DNA of 64,000 nucleotides, taken from assembly GCF_037023755.1 (NCBI RefSeq), contig NZ_CP146100.1, forward strand, positions 1,180,501 through 1,244,500. Direction: 5' to 3'. Positions 27,990-37,189 of the stretch are shown here, in pieces. Source of the DNA: Saccharopolyspora sp. SCSIO 74807. Lineage in GTDB: Bacteria > Actinomycetota > Actinomycetes > Mycobacteriales > Pseudonocardiaceae. Below the pieces are notes generated by a model. It was not told where the DNA came from, ran no database searches, and worked only from the letters and a program-made list of their open reading frames with translations. A program made the translations under genes and the position numbers. Position 1 is the stretch's first letter. Each line of letters opens with the position of its first letter.

Positions 27990-29634
27990 CGGCCGGCGCG
28001 GGCAGGTCCAGCAGGGTCTTGGCCTGCTCGCGCATCTCGACCTTGCGGACCTTGCCGGTGACGGTCATCGGGAAGTCGTCCACGACGTGCACGTAGCGCG
28101 GGATCTTGTAGTGCGCGAGCTTGCCGCTGCAGAACTCCCGCAGCGCCTCGGCGGTCAGCTCCGCCGCGCCGTCGCGCAGCCGCACCCACACCATCAGCTC
28201 TTCCCCGTACCGCTGGTCCGGAACGCCGATGACCTGCGCGTCCAGGATGTCCGGGTGGGTGTAGAGGAATTCCTCGATCTCCCGCGGGTACACGTTCTCG
28301 CCGCCGCGGATGACCATGTCCTTGATCCGCCCGGTGATGCTGACGTATCCGGCCTCGTCCATCACGGCCAGATCGCCGGTGTGCATCCAGCGCGCCCGGT
28401 CGATCACTTCGGCGGTCTTGTCGGGCTGCTCCCAGTAGCCGAGCATCACCGAGTAGCCGCGGGTGCACAGCTCGCCCGGCTCGCCGCGCGGCACGGTCAG
28501 CCCGGTGACCGGGTCGACGATCTTGACCTCGAGGTGCGGGCCGACGCGGCCGACGGTGGAGACCCGGCGGTCCAGCGAGTCGTCCGCGCGGGTCTGGACG
28601 CTGACCGGGCTGGTTTCGGTCATGCCGTAGCAGATGGCCACCTCCGCCATCCCCATCCGCTCGATGACCTGCTTCATCACCTCCGCGGGGCAGGGCGAGC
28701 CTGCCATGATCCCGGTGCGCAGCGAACCGAGATCGAAGCTCGCGAAGTCCGGGTGGTCCAGCTCGGCGATGAACATCGTCGGCACCCCGTACAGCGAGGT
28801 GCAGCGCTCCGCGGCGACCGCGGACAGGGTGGTGCCGGGATCGAAGCCCTCCGCCGGAATGATCATCGCCGAGCCGTGGCTGGTGCAGGCCAGGTTGCCC
28901 ATCACCATCCCGAAGCAGTGGTAGAACGGCGGCACGATCGCGACCCGGTCGGCCTCGGTGTAGCCGCACAGCTCACCGACGAAGTAGCCGTTGTTCAGGA
29001 TGTTGTGGTGCGACAGCGTCGCGCCCTTCGGGAACCCGGTGGTCCCGGAGGTGTACTGGATGTTGATCGGGTCGTCCGCGCTGAGCCCGGCCTGCGCGGC
29101 GGCGAGTCCGCCCGGGTCGGCTGCCCGCCCGCGCTCGAACAGCCCGTCCCAGGTGGCGTCGCCGAACAGCACGACCTGTTCGAGCGCCGGGCACTTCGGG
29201 CGGGCCTCGGTGATCATCGCTGCGTAGTCGAAGCTTTTGAACCGCTGCGCGGACACCAGCATCCGGATCCCGGCCTGGTCGAGCACGAACTCCAGCTCGT
29301 GCAGCCGGTACGCGGGGTTGATGTTGACCAGGATCGCCCCGATCTTGGCGGTGGCGTACTGGGTCAGCGTCCACTCCGCGCGGTTCGGCGACCAGATGCC
29401 GACCCGGTCGCCCTTGCCGATGCCGGCCTCCAGCAGGCCGATGGCCAGCGTGTCCACGTCGGTGACGAGTTCCCGGTACGTCCAGCGGCGGCCCCGCTCG
29501 TACTCGACCAGCGCATCGCGGTCCGGGAAGCGGGCGGCGATCCGGTCCAGGTTCGCGCCGATCGTCTCGCCGAGCAGCGGGACGTCCGAAATCCCGGAGT
29601 CGTAGCTGATCGCGGCATGTCCGGCGGTGTCCAC
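27985..29634 (-). CDS. Acyl-CoA synthetase (AMP-binding, FadD-like)
   Basis: Predicted 549-residue ANL-superfamily ligase activating a fatty or other carboxylic acid with ATP and CoA. The phosphate loop is [16 protein letters not shown], with GMTETSPVS as the adenine motif. The hinge region is [21 protein letters not shown] and the catalytic Lys is in [13 protein letters not shown]. Length and sequence fit medium/long-chain FadD proteins. GTG 29634 is chosen because GGGGAGG lies a few bases upstream; GTG 29670 is in frame but has no site. It is convergent with R2lox. Confidence 0.9.
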   Translation of the reverse strand: MDTAGHAAISYDSGISDVPLLGETIGANLDRIAARFPDRDALVEYERGRRWTYRELVTDVDTLAIGLLEAGIGKGDRVGIWSPNRAEWTLTQYATAKIGAILVNINPAYRLHELEFVLDQAGIRMLVSAQRFKSFDYAAMITEARPKCPALEQVVLFGDATWDGLFERGRAADPGGLAAAQAGLSADDPINIQYTSGTTGFPKGATLSHHNILNNGYFVGELCGYTEADRVAIVPPFYHCFGMVMGNLACTSHGSAMIIPAEGFDPGTTLSAVAAERCTSLYGVPTMFIAELDHPDFASFDLGSLRTGIMAGSPCPAEVMKQVIERMGMAEVAICYGMTETSPVSVQTRADDSLDRRVSTVGRVGPHLEVKIVDPVTGLTVPRGEPGELCTRGYSVMLGYWEQPDKTAEVIDRARWMHTGDLAVMDEAGYVSITGRIKDMVIRGGENVYPREIEEFLYTHPDILDAQVIGVPDQRYGEELMVWVRLRDGAAELTAEALREFCSGKLAHYKIPRYVHVVDDFPMTVTGKVRKVEMREQAKTLLDLPAPAE

Positions 29635-29845
29635 AGTGACCTCCCCAACGCTGGGCGTGACGCAAGGCACTCATGATTACGTCTGTCCCGCAAAAAATCG
29701 AGGGCCGGAGTGTCCTCGGTGGACTGCGGCGTCCGCGCGGGACCGATTCAGCGCCGGGTCCGGCTGCTGCACGGGGCGGAGTCGCTGCGATGGCGGCGGA
29801 AAATGATCGCGACCGCGGCGGGACCGGCGTCCTACGCTCACCCGC

Positions 29846-30619
29846 GTGCGCATAGCTGTTGTGGATTCCTTCACCGAGACACCGTTCAGCGGCAATCCGG
29901 CAGGCGTGGTGCTGCTGGACGCACCCGCTCCGGACGCCTGGATGCAGTCCGTCGCCGCGGAGATGAAGCACGCCGAGACCGCGTTCGTCGTGCTCGACGG
30001 CACCGAACCGAAACCGCTGCGCTGGTTCACCCCCGCCACCGAGGTCGACCTGTGCGGGCACGCGACGCTCGCCAGTGCCCACGTGCTCGGCGGGACCCAG
30101 CGGTTCAGCACCCGCAGCGGGGAGCTGACCTGCACCGACGAGGGTGGCGGCTGGATCGGGATGGACTTCCCCGCGAACCCGGCCGACCGGGCCGAGCCGC
30201 CCGATGGGCTGATCGCCGCGCTCCCCGGCGTCACGGTCACCGAGACCGCGCCGAGCCGCTCCGACCTGCTCGTGCGGTTGGCGACCGCCGGTGAGGTGCG
30301 GGACGTCGCGCCTGACCTGGCCGCGGTGGCGCAGCTGCCGTTCCGCGCCGTCGTGGTCACCGCGCCCGGTGATCGACCGGGGGTGGACTTCGTCAGCCGC
30401 TTCTTCGCGCCCGGCGCGGGCATCCCGGAAGATCCCGTGACCGGCTCGGCGCACTGCCTGCTGGCGCCCTACTGGGCAGCCGAGCTGGGACGCGACGGCG
30501 AGCTGGTGGGCGAGCAGGCGTCGCCGCGCGGCGGGTTCGTGCGGGCGACGCCACGCGGCGACCGGGTGGCGCTGCGCGGGCGGGCGGTCACCGTGCTGGA
30601 AGGCGACCTCCGGGTCTGA
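29846..30619 (+). CDS. PhzF-family isomerase/epimerase
   Basis: Predicted 257-residue PhzF-like enzyme with the diaminopimelate-epimerase fold. Typical segments are VDSFTETPFSGNPAGVV, MKHAETAFV (containing the catalytic Glu), EVDLCGHATLASA and GIPEDPVTGSAHC. No phenazine genes are nearby, so the reaction is unknown and the PhzF name reflects the fold only. It starts with GTG at 29846 and is divergent from the acyl-CoA synthetase with a 211-bp region between. Confidence 0.85.
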   Translation: MRIAVVDSFTETPFSGNPAGVVLLDAPAPDAWMQSVAAEMKHAETAFVVLDGTEPKPLRWFTPATEVDLCGHATLASAHVLGGTQRFSTRSGELTCTDEGGGWIGMDFPANPADRAEPPDGLIAALPGVTVTETAPSRSDLLVRLATAGEVRDVAPDLAAVAQLPFRAVVVTAPGDRPGVDFVSRFFAPGAGIPEDPVTGSAHCLLAPYWAAELGRDGELVGEQASPRGGFVRATPRGDRVALRGRAVTVLEGDLRV

Positions 30620-30711
30620 CTCCCCGGCCCGGTGCCTCGGGGTCGCCCTCCGGGACGACTCGGGGTCACCGCCGGAAGCCCGGCCGCAGCACGCCTGACA
30701 CGATGGTGATC

Positions 30712-31110
30712 ATGCGCTTGTTGCTGAACGTGGTCTGGTTGATCTTCGGCGGGCTCTGGATGTCGCTCGGCTACCTGCTCGCCGGGCTGATCCTGTGCAT
30801 CACGATCATCGGGATCCCGTTCGCCATCGCGTCGGTCCGGATGGCCAACTACGCGTTGCTGCCGTTCGGCCGCAGGCTCGTGGACGAACCGGGCGCGGGC
30901 GCGATGTCCGGGCTCGGCAACGTGCTCTGGCTGGTGCTGGCCGGTTGGTGGCTCGCGCTCGGGCACTTGCTCACCGGCGTCGCGCTGTGCGTCACGATCA
31001 TCGGCATCCCGCTGGGCGTCGGGCACTTCAAGCTCATCCCGGTTTCGCTGCTGCCGATGGGCAAGCAGATCGTCGACTCCGACGACCCGCGCGCCCTCCC
31101 GGGCCGCTGA
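30712..31110 (+). CDS. YccF-domain inner membrane protein
   Basis: Predicted 132-residue membrane protein with two copies of the YccF hydrophobic unit. Each contains CITIIGIPF- or CVTIIGIPLG-type motifs, followed by ALLPFGRRLVD or SLLPMGKQIVD. About four membrane spans are expected. Function is unknown; YccF proteins often accompany other membrane genes. ATG 30712 (MRLLLNVVW) fits the family; ATG 30703 is an in-frame alternative. Confidence 0.85.
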   Translation: MRLLLNVVWLIFGGLWMSLGYLLAGLILCITIIGIPFAIASVRMANYALLPFGRRLVDEPGAGAMSGLGNVLWLVLAGWWLALGHLLTGVALCVTIIGIPLGVGHFKLIPVSLLPMGKQIVDSDDPRALPGR

Positions 31111-31124
31111 CCCCGGTCGCACCA

Positions 31125-31161
31125 GGAGTGAGGGACCTGTTCGCGAACGGGCCCCCACTCC
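31125..31161. terminator. Hairpin terminator between yccF and HAD-IIA gene
   Basis: GGAGTG at 31125-31130 pairs with CACTCC at 31156-31161, with more pairing inside (GTTCGCGAAC core). It sits 15 bp after the yccF stop between convergent genes. Confidence 0.6.
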
Positions 31162-31215
31162 GGACCGATAGGCCGGTGGACGGGTCCACCACCGGCGAAT
31201 CGGCCGCGGCCGGGC

Positions 31216-32010
31216 TCAGATGGCGAACGGGTTGCTGGTGTTCCCGACCAGGTCGGCGACCGAGCCGATCACCTTCGTCGGGCGGTACGGGAACAGCTCC
31301 GCGGTGCTTTCGCCGGAGATGCCCGACAGCACCAGGATCGTCTGCAAGCCCGACTCCAGACCGGAGCGCACGTCGGTGTCCATCCGGTCGCCGATCATCA
31401 GCGTGTTCTCGGAGTGCGCGCCCAACGCCCGCAGCGCCGAGCGCATCATCAGCGGGTTCGGCTTGCCGACGTAGTACGGCCCGCGCCCGGTCACCCGCTC
31501 GATCAGCGCGGCCACCGCACCGGTCGCGGGCAGCGTGCCCTCCCGGCTCGGCCCCTTCTCGTCCGGGTTCGTCGCGATGAACCGCGAACCGCCCTCGACC
31601 AGCCGGATCGCCTTGGTGATCGCTTCGAAGCTGTAGGTGCGGGTCTCCCCGAGGATCACGTAGTCGGGGTCCCGGTCGGTGAGCACGTAGCCGATGTTGT
31701 GCAGGGCCGTGGTCAGCCCCGATTCACCGACGACGAACGCGGAACCGCCGGGCCGCTGCTGCTCCAGGAACTGCGCGGTGGCCAGCGCGGAGGTCCAGAT
31801 CGCCGATTCCGGCACGTCCAGCCCGCTGCGCAGCAGCCGCGCCCGCAAGTCCCGCGGGGTGTAGATCGAGTTGTTCGTGAACACCAGGAACGGCAGTCCC
31901 TGCTCGCGCAGCTCGGCTAGGAACCGGTCCGCTCCGGGCACCATGTGCTCCTCGTGCACGAGCACGCCGTCCATGTCCATCAAGTACGTCCAGGGCGCTA
32001 CCTCAGTCAC
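31216..32010 (-). CDS. HAD-IIA family phosphatase (NagD-like)
   Basis: Predicted 264-residue phosphatase. Motif I DMDGV is at residues 12-16. Motif II is in FTNNSIYTPRDL, motif III is the Lys in YYVGKPNPLMM, and motif IV is IGDRMDTDV. The C2-type cap between motifs II and III defines the HAD-IIA class. The substrate is unknown; relatives act on sugar phosphates, PLP or 4-nitrophenyl phosphate. Its GTG start overlaps the modC stop by 4 bp, so it is the last gene of the molybdate operon. A longer in-frame extension into modC is rejected. Confidence 0.85.
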   Translation of the reverse strand: MTEVAPWTYLMDMDGVLVHEEHMVPGADRFLAELREQGLPFLVFTNNSIYTPRDLRARLLRSGLDVPESAIWTSALATAQFLEQQRPGGSAFVVGESGLTTALHNIGYVLTDRDPDYVILGETRTYSFEAITKAIRLVEGGSRFIATNPDEKGPSREGTLPATGAVAALIERVTGRGPYYVGKPNPLMMRSALRALGAHSENTLMIGDRMDTDVRSGLESGLQTILVLSGISGESTAELFPYRPTKVIGSVADLVGNTSNPFAI

Positions 32011-33104
32011 GGGACCGATGATCCATCGGAAAGGGGGTGGATGGCTACTTCGGTGGCCTTGACCACGAAGAAAACCTGGTCTTCGAGCGCGAGCCCCAGA
32101 TCGGCAACGGCCGCCGGAGTCACGTCGGCGGCCAGCGCCACCCGCCCTGCGGTGCGGGTTTCGGCGCGCAGCCGCACCACGTCCCCGCGCGGTTCGAGGC
32201 CGGTGAGGCGCACCGGCACGGCGTTGCGCGGGCTGGCGTGCGGGCGTTCGCGGTGCACCGCCACGGCCGCCGGAGCGAACACCGCCGCCGCGGACTCCCC
32301 CGCAGCGACCGCCTCGGCCTCCCGACCGGTCACCGCGATCTCGTCGAAGGTGAGCCCGCCGTCCGCACCCGGCCCGGTGAGCAGGTTCAACCCGGCGATG
32401 CGGGCGGTGAACGACGCCCGCGGCCGGGCGAGCACGTCGCGCGTCGGGCCCTGCTCGATGATCCGCCCGTCCACCAGCACCGCGACCCGGTCGGCGAGCA
32501 CCACCGCGTCCAGCACGTCGTGCGTGACCAGCACGGTCGGCTGCTGCTGCGCGCGCAGCACGCGGTGCAGCAGGCCGCGGATCGCCGGTGCCGCGTCCAC
32601 GTCCAGGGCGGCGAGCGGCTCGTCGAGCAGCAGCAGCTCGGGCGCGGCCGCCAGCGCGCGGGCGAGCGCGACCCGCTGGGCCTGGCCGCCGGAGAGCTGG
32701 GCGGGTTTGCGGTCGGCGAGCTCGGCGGCGTCCACCTCGGCCAGCCAGTGCCGCGCGGTCTGCCGGGCGGCCGCCTTGCGGTCGCCCGCGGCACGCGGTC
32801 CGAACGCGACGTTCTCCAGCGCGGTCAGGTTCGGGAACAGCAGCGCGTTCTGCGCGAGCAGCCCGACGCCCCGGCGGTGCGTGGGCACGTGGATCTGGCG
32901 CTCGGCGTCGCACCACACCTGCTGCTGCAGCTGCACCCGCCCGCGGTCCGGATCGAGCAGCCCGGACAGCACCGACAGCAGCGTCGACTTGCCCGCCCCG
33001 TTCGGTCCGAGCACCGCGAGCACCTCGCCCGGCGGCACGTCCAGTTCCGCGTGCAGCGCGAACTCGGCGCGGTGGAACTCGATCTCGGCGTGCAGCCCGC
33101 TCAC
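32007..33104 (-). CDS. modC: Molybdate ABC transporter ATP-binding protein
   Basis: Predicted 365-residue ATPase of the molybdate importer. Walker A is GPNGAGKST, the Q loop is LLAQNALLFPNLT, the signature is LSGGQAQR, Walker B is LLLLDEPLAALD and the switch His is in LVTHDVLDA. A C-terminal TOBE-like regulatory domain (about residues 285-360) is as expected for ModC. GTG 33104 overlaps the modB stop by 4 bp and the 3' end overlaps the HAD gene, so the operon is tightly coupled. Confidence 0.9.
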   Translation of the reverse strand: MSGLHAEIEFHRAEFALHAELDVPPGEVLAVLGPNGAGKSTLLSVLSGLLDPDRGRVQLQQQVWCDAERQIHVPTHRRGVGLLAQNALLFPNLTALENVAFGPRAAGDRKAAARQTARHWLAEVDAAELADRKPAQLSGGQAQRVALARALAAAPELLLLDEPLAALDVDAAPAIRGLLHRVLRAQQQPTVLVTHDVLDAVVLADRVAVLVDGRIIEQGPTRDVLARPRASFTARIAGLNLLTGPGADGGLTFDEIAVTGREAEAVAAGESAAAVFAPAAVAVHRERPHASPRNAVPVRLTGLEPRGDVVRLRAETRTAGRVALAADVTPAAVADLGLALEDQVFFVVKATEVAIHPLSDGSSVP

Positions 33105-33904
33105 CCGCGTCCCTCCACGGCTTTCGTGCCCGCCAGGCCGATCACCAGCAGCGCCAGCACCACCAGCAGCAGCGACATCGCCACCGCGGCGTCCACATCG
33201 GACTGCGCGGTGGTGTAGATGGCCAGCGGCAGGGTTCGGGTGGTGCCCTGCAGGCTGCCCGCGAACGTGATCGTCGCGCCGAACTCGCCCAGCGCGCGGG
33301 CGAACGTGAGCACCACGCTGGAGCCCAGCGCGGGCAGCAGCAGCGGCACCGTGACCCGCCGGAAGGTCAGCCACGGTCCGGCGCCGAGCGTGGCCGCGAC
33401 CTGCTCGTACCGGGCATCGGCCGAGCGCAGCGCGCCTTCCAGCCCGACCACCAGGAACGGCATCGCCACGAACGTCTGCGCCAGCACCACGGCGGCCGTG
33501 GTGTAGGGCAACCGCAGCCCCGCCAGGTCGATCAGGCCGCCGACCGGACCGGTCCGCCCGAGCAGGTACAGCAGCGCCAGCCCGCCCACGACCGGCGGCA
33601 GCACCAGCGGCAGCAGCACCACGGCACGCAGCACCCGCAGCCCGCGCAGCCGGGCGCGCGCCAGCACGACCGCGAGCGGCCCGCCCAGCACCAGCGACAA
33701 CGCGGTCGCGACGAACGAGGTGCGCACCGACAGGTTCAACGCGTCCAGCGCGGCCGGACTGCTCAGCAGCGCGGGCAACCGGGCCGCGTCGACGCGGGTC
33801 AGCAGCCCGAGCACGGGCAGGACGATCAGGGCCAGCGCGAGCACCGCGGGCAGCCACAGGACTCCCGGCACGGCCACAGCCCGCAACGGACGTCGTGCCC
33901 TCAA
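33101..33904 (-). CDS. modB: Molybdate ABC transporter permease
   Basis: Predicted 267-residue permease with about six membrane helices. The cytoplasmic EAA-type loop is EQVAATLGAGPWLTFRRVTVPLLLPAL, near residue 150, for contact with ModC. GEFGATITFAG near residue 205 is a ModB signature. Translation appears to start at a TTG (33904) that overlaps the modA stop as TTGA. Its place between modA and modC supports the name. Confidence 0.9.
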   Translation of the reverse strand: MRARRPLRAVAVPGVLWLPAVLALALIVLPVLGLLTRVDAARLPALLSSPAALDALNLSVRTSFVATALSLVLGGPLAVVLARARLRGLRVLRAVVLLPLVLPPVVGGLALLYLLGRTGPVGGLIDLAGLRLPYTTAAVVLAQTFVAMPFLVVGLEGALRSADARYEQVAATLGAGPWLTFRRVTVPLLLPALGSSVVLTFARALGEFGATITFAGSLQGTTRTLPLAIYTTAQSDVDAAVAMSLLLVVLALLVIGLAGTKAVEGRG

Positions 33905-34674
33905 GGAGTCCCGAACCCGTGCTGCCCGAGCACTTCCGCACCGGCCGGGCCGCGCACGAACTCCAGGAACCTGGCGGCCAACTCCGGTTCCGCGGCGCCC
34001 TTGACCGGCACGATCGGGTAGTCGTTGATCGCCGTGTCGGCCGCGGGGAACTCGACCGAGTCGACCTGCCCGGCCGCGGCCTTCGCGTCCGAGACGTACA
34101 CCAGCCCGGCGTCCGCCTCACCCGCGGTGACCTTGCGCAGCACCGACTTCACGTCGTTCTCCTCGCTGGCCGCGCGCACCTGCACGCCGGCGGCCCGCTC
34201 CGCGGTCTGCGCCGCCGCCCCGCACGGGACCTGCGGCGCGCACTGCACCACGTCCCGGCCGGGCGCGTTCAGGTCGGCCAGCGAACGGATGTTGCCCGGG
34301 TTCCCCTTCGGCACCGCGATGGTCAGCTTGTTCGTGGCGAAGGTCTGCGGCTCGCCCGCGGCGACTCCGGCGCTGGTCGCCTTGGTCATGTTCTTGGTGT
34401 CCGCGGAGGCGAACAGGTCGGCCTGCCGCCCCTGCTCGAGCTGTTCGGCCAACGTGGACGAACCGGCGTAGTCGAACTGCACGCGCACCCCGGGGTTCTC
34501 GGCGCTGAACCGCTGCCCGAGCTGGTCGAACGACTCGGTCAGCGAAGCCGCCGCGAGCACCGTCACCGTCCGCTCGCCCTGCGGCTGCTCCTGCCCCGCC
34601 GCCGAACACCCCGCCAGCAGCGCCAATCCGGCCAGCCCGGCGACGCCCCTGCCGACGATCTTGCCCTTGCCCAC
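33901..34674 (-). CDS. modA: Molybdate-binding lipoprotein
   Basis: Predicted 257-residue substrate-binding lipoprotein of the molybdate/tungstate importer. The lipobox LLAGC follows a short hydrophobic signal sequence. VTVLAAASLTESF begins the mature domain, and YAGSSTLAEQLEQG and LFASADTKNM are typical ModA segments contributing to oxyanion binding. GTG 34674 is chosen; it lies 2 bp from the stop of the upstream regulator gene. It is the first transport gene of the modABC operon. Confidence 0.9.
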   Translation of the reverse strand: MGKGKIVGRGVAGLAGLALLAGCSAAGQEQPQGERTVTVLAAASLTESFDQLGQRFSAENPGVRVQFDYAGSSTLAEQLEQGRQADLFASADTKNMTKATSAGVAAGEPQTFATNKLTIAVPKGNPGNIRSLADLNAPGRDVVQCAPQVPCGAAAQTAERAAGVQVRAASEENDVKSVLRKVTAGEADAGLVYVSDAKAAAGQVDSVEFPAADTAINDYPIVPVKGAAEPELAARFLEFVRGPAGAEVLGQHGFGTP

Positions 34675-34676
34675 GA

Positions 34677-35075
34677 TCAGCCTCCCGGTGTCTCCACCAC
34701 GACGGTGGTCGACTTGACCACCGCCACCGCCAGCACTCCCGGTTGCAGCCCCAGCTCCTGCACGGCTTCGGTGCTCATCAGCGACACCACCCGGTGCGGG
34801 CCGCACTGCAGCTCCACCTGGGACATCACCCGGTCCGAGACGATCTCGGTGACCAGCCCGACGAGCCGGTTGCGCGCCGAGCGGCCCACGCCCGAGGGAT
34901 CCGGCACGGCTCGGGCCTGCGCACGCGCGAACCCGGCGAGTTCCGCGCCGTCCACGACGAGCCTGCCCGCGTCGTCCCGCTGCGCGGCCAGCTGGCGCGC
35001 GTCGATCCAGCGGCGGACGGTGTCATCGCTGACCCCGAGCAGGCCGGCGGCCTCCGATATCCGGTAGTGCGGCAC
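34677..35075 (-). CDS. MerR-like HTH plus TOBE molybdate regulator
   Basis: Predicted 132-residue DNA-binding protein. An excisionase/MerR-like helix-turn-helix (YRISEAAGLLGVSDDTVRRW) is followed from about residue 65 by a single Mop/TOBE oxyanion-binding domain (NRLVGLVTEIVSDRVMSQVEL ...). This build suggests a molybdate sensor controlling modABC, though it is not classical ModE. GTG 35075 is chosen because the family begins near the HTH; an in-frame start at 35126 is possible. It heads the mod operon and is divergent from moaA. Confidence 0.78.
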   Translation of the reverse strand: MPHYRISEAAGLLGVSDDTVRRWIDARQLAAQRDDAGRLVVDGAELAGFARAQARAVPDPSGVGRSARNRLVGLVTEIVSDRVMSQVELQCGPHRVVSLMSTEAVQELGLQPGVLAVAVVKSTTVVVETPGG

Positions 35076-35236
35076 AGTCGGGCAGAATACTTCCGCAGTT
35101 GCGGCTGAAACAGTGCCATTTCCCACGCAACCGCGGAATCGCTCCGCTCCCGCGGATGTCTGCGCAGTTCACCGCCGGTGCAAGCATGATCGGCAGAAGC
35201 TCGAAATACCGCTGCGTGCGGGGTTAGGGTCGAACT

Positions 35237-36295
35237 GTGAACGCAGTGGACCTGGGAATCCCGGCGGTGCGCGCCGAGACCGACACCTCGGCGCGCCCGG
35301 ACACCCCGGCGCTGATCGACCGCTTCGGGCGGGTGGCCACCGACCTGCGGGTGTCGCTGATCGACAAGTGCAACCTGCGCTGCACCTACTGCATGCCCGC
35401 CGAAGGCCTGCCCTGGATGAAGCGCCAGGAAATGCTCGACACCGACGAGATGATCCGGGTGATCTCGCTCGCGGTGCGCGAACTGGGCATCACCAACGTG
35501 CGGTTCACTGGCGGGGAACCGCTGCTTCGGCAGGACCTCGTCGACGTCATCGCCGCCACCAGCGCACTTCCCGGGAACCCGAAGACCTCGCTGACCACCA
35601 ACGGAATCAACCTCGGCCGCTACGCCGACGCGCTGGTCGATGCGGGCCTGGACCGGGTCAACGTCTCGCTGGACACGCTGCGCCCGGACACCTTCCGCGA
35701 GCTGACCCGCCGGGACCGCTTCGACGACGTGCTCGCCGGGCTGGCCGCGGCCAAGTCCACCGGGCTGGAACCGGTCAAGGTCAACGCGGTGCTGCTGCGC
35801 GGGCAGAACGACGACGAAGCGGGCGACCTGCTGCGGTTCTGCCTGGAGCAGGGCTACCAACTGCGGTTCATCGAGCAGATGCCGCTGGACCCGCAGCACG
35901 GCTGGGACCGCGCGCAGATGGTCACCGCGGACGAGATCCTGGAGCAGCTCGCCGCCGAATTCAGCCTGACCCCGCACGCGGCCGAGCGCGGCTCGGCACC
36001 CGCCGAGCGCTGGCTGGTCGACGGCGGGCCCGGCACGGTCGGCGTGATCGGCTCGGTGACCCGGCCGTTCTGCGCGGCCTGCGACCGCACCCGGCTCACC
36101 GCGGACGGGCAATTGCGGTCCTGCCTTTTCTCCACCACGGAAACCGACCTGCGCGGGCCGCTGCGGTCCGGCGCGGACGACGCGGAACTGGCCCGGCTGT
36201 GGCGGGACACGATGTGGGCGAAGGCGGCCGGGCACGGGATGGACTCCTCCGGTTTCGCCCAGCCGTCCCGGCCGATGAGCGCGATCGGGGGTTGA
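35237..36295 (+). CDS. moaA: GTP 3',8-cyclase MoaA
   Basis: Predicted 352-residue radical SAM enzyme converting GTP to 3',8-cyclo-GTP, the first step of molybdenum cofactor synthesis. The SAM cluster motif is Cys45-x3-Cys49-x2-Cys52 (DKCNLRCTYC). The C-terminal cluster is FCAACDRTR...LRSC (Cys-x2-Cys-x13-Cys). The protein ends in the Gly-Gly tail needed for activity. GTG 35237 starts the gene. moaD follows by 6 bp. It is divergent from the molybdate uptake operon. Confidence 0.95.
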   Translation: MNAVDLGIPAVRAETDTSARPDTPALIDRFGRVATDLRVSLIDKCNLRCTYCMPAEGLPWMKRQEMLDTDEMIRVISLAVRELGITNVRFTGGEPLLRQDLVDVIAATSALPGNPKTSLTTNGINLGRYADALVDAGLDRVNVSLDTLRPDTFRELTRRDRFDDVLAGLAAAKSTGLEPVKVNAVLLRGQNDDEAGDLLRFCLEQGYQLRFIEQMPLDPQHGWDRAQMVTADEILEQLAAEFSLTPHAAERGSAPAERWLVDGGPGTVGVIGSVTRPFCAACDRTRLTADGQLRSCLFSTTETDLRGPLRSGADDAELARLWRDTMWAKAAGHGMDSSGFAQPSRPMSAIGG

Positions 36296-36301
36296 GCGCT
36301 G

Positions 36302-36607
36302 ATGACCACGCGATCCACGGAGCAGCCCGAACGCCGAGCGGTGGCGGTGCGCGTGCGCTACTTCGCGGGCGCGCGGGAGGCCGCCGGTGTGGCCGAAGAG
36401 ACGGTGCAAGTGGCGCCCGCTCTCCCGAACGACGCGGTGCTGGCTTCTGACGTGGTGGATGCCGTGCTGAGCTCGCACGGCAGGCGGCTGGCCCAGGTGG
36501 TCGCCGCGTGCAGCTTCCTGCTCAACGGCGTCGCGGTGCGGGACCGCGGGGCCGAGGTCGCCGAGGGCGATGAGCTGGACGTGCTGCCGCCGTTCGCGGG
36601 TGGCTGA
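36302..36607 (+). CDS. moaD: Molybdopterin synthase small subunit MoaD
   Basis: Predicted 101-residue ubiquitin-like sulphur carrier ending in PPFAGG; the C-terminal Gly-Gly is thiocarboxylated and donates sulphur to MoaE. VRYFAGAREAAG and CSFLLNGVAV are typical segments. The first 15 residues are a nonconserved extension. It lies 6 bp after moaA and is presumably co-transcribed. The partner MoaE is encoded on the opposite strand beyond rpfA. Confidence 0.88.
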   Translation: MTTRSTEQPERRAVAVRVRYFAGAREAAGVAEETVQVAPALPNDAVLASDVVDAVLSSHGRRLAQVVAACSFLLNGVAVRDRGAEVAEGDELDVLPPFAGG

Positions 36608-37112
36608 ACCGCCGCCCCGCCGCGGCGTTCGCGGCTACTCCAGGGTTCGCGGCTACTCCTTATTTATCCGCCCGCGCAGGCGCGTGTGCGCGAATACAAC
36701 ATGGCCCCGCGTGTCTGACACGCTCTAACGAGTGATGTTGCGGTGTGCGATCGAGCGGCCCCGCTGCGCCTCTCCGCGTCGGCTCCGGACGGCTCTCGGC
36801 CGACCCGTGCTGCGACTTGATGGAGCTCGCCGATCTTCCCTGATTTGATCACACCACCGAGCAACCGCTGCTACTTTGCGTAATCTAGGTTGATCACTGC
36901 GTGATCGCGTCGCGAGCCGGATCCACGCGCGCCAGGACCGTGATCGAGGCGCCCGGGGAAGGTTGCGAGTCGTCGACGGGCAGGTTTCCCGCCCGCTAAA
37001 GGGGTGAGCCACGCCTCACTGACGGTGATCGATATCGGGCCGGAAACGGGACGATAACGGCCCCCTGATCAGCGAAAATGATCGGGATCGACAGGCCCCG
37101 AACGCTCGTTAC
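36608..37112. other. Long 5' region upstream of rpfA
   Basis: No gene is seen. It holds a direct repeat GTTCGCGGCTACTCC (36627-36641 and 36645-36659) just after moaD, an AT-richer stretch near 36659-36672, and a palindrome GATCAC-TGC-GTGATC at 36892-36906. The promoter region proper of rpfA starts around the CRP-like site at 37113. Confidence 0.45.
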
Positions 37113-37128
37113 TGTGACGACCGTCACG
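37113..37128. promoter_or_regulatory. CRP-type cAMP receptor site upstream of rpfA
   Basis: TGTGA-CGACCG-TCACG matches the CRP consensus TGTGA-N6-TCACA at 9 of 10 arm positions. The M. tuberculosis rpfA promoter is known to be bound by its CRP (Rv3676), which supports the call. Confidence 0.65.
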
Positions 37129-37189
37129 TGAACTCTGATTTCCGCTTCGTCCAACAGTTACGTAGTGTCGCTCCCCGGTCGGCCCCGAA

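Noticed and set aside
32011-32916. Long in-frame extension of the HAD-IIA phosphatase
   Set aside because: It runs antisense-frame through modC and has shadow-type Arg/Gly/Ala composition; motif I lies just after the GTG at 32010.
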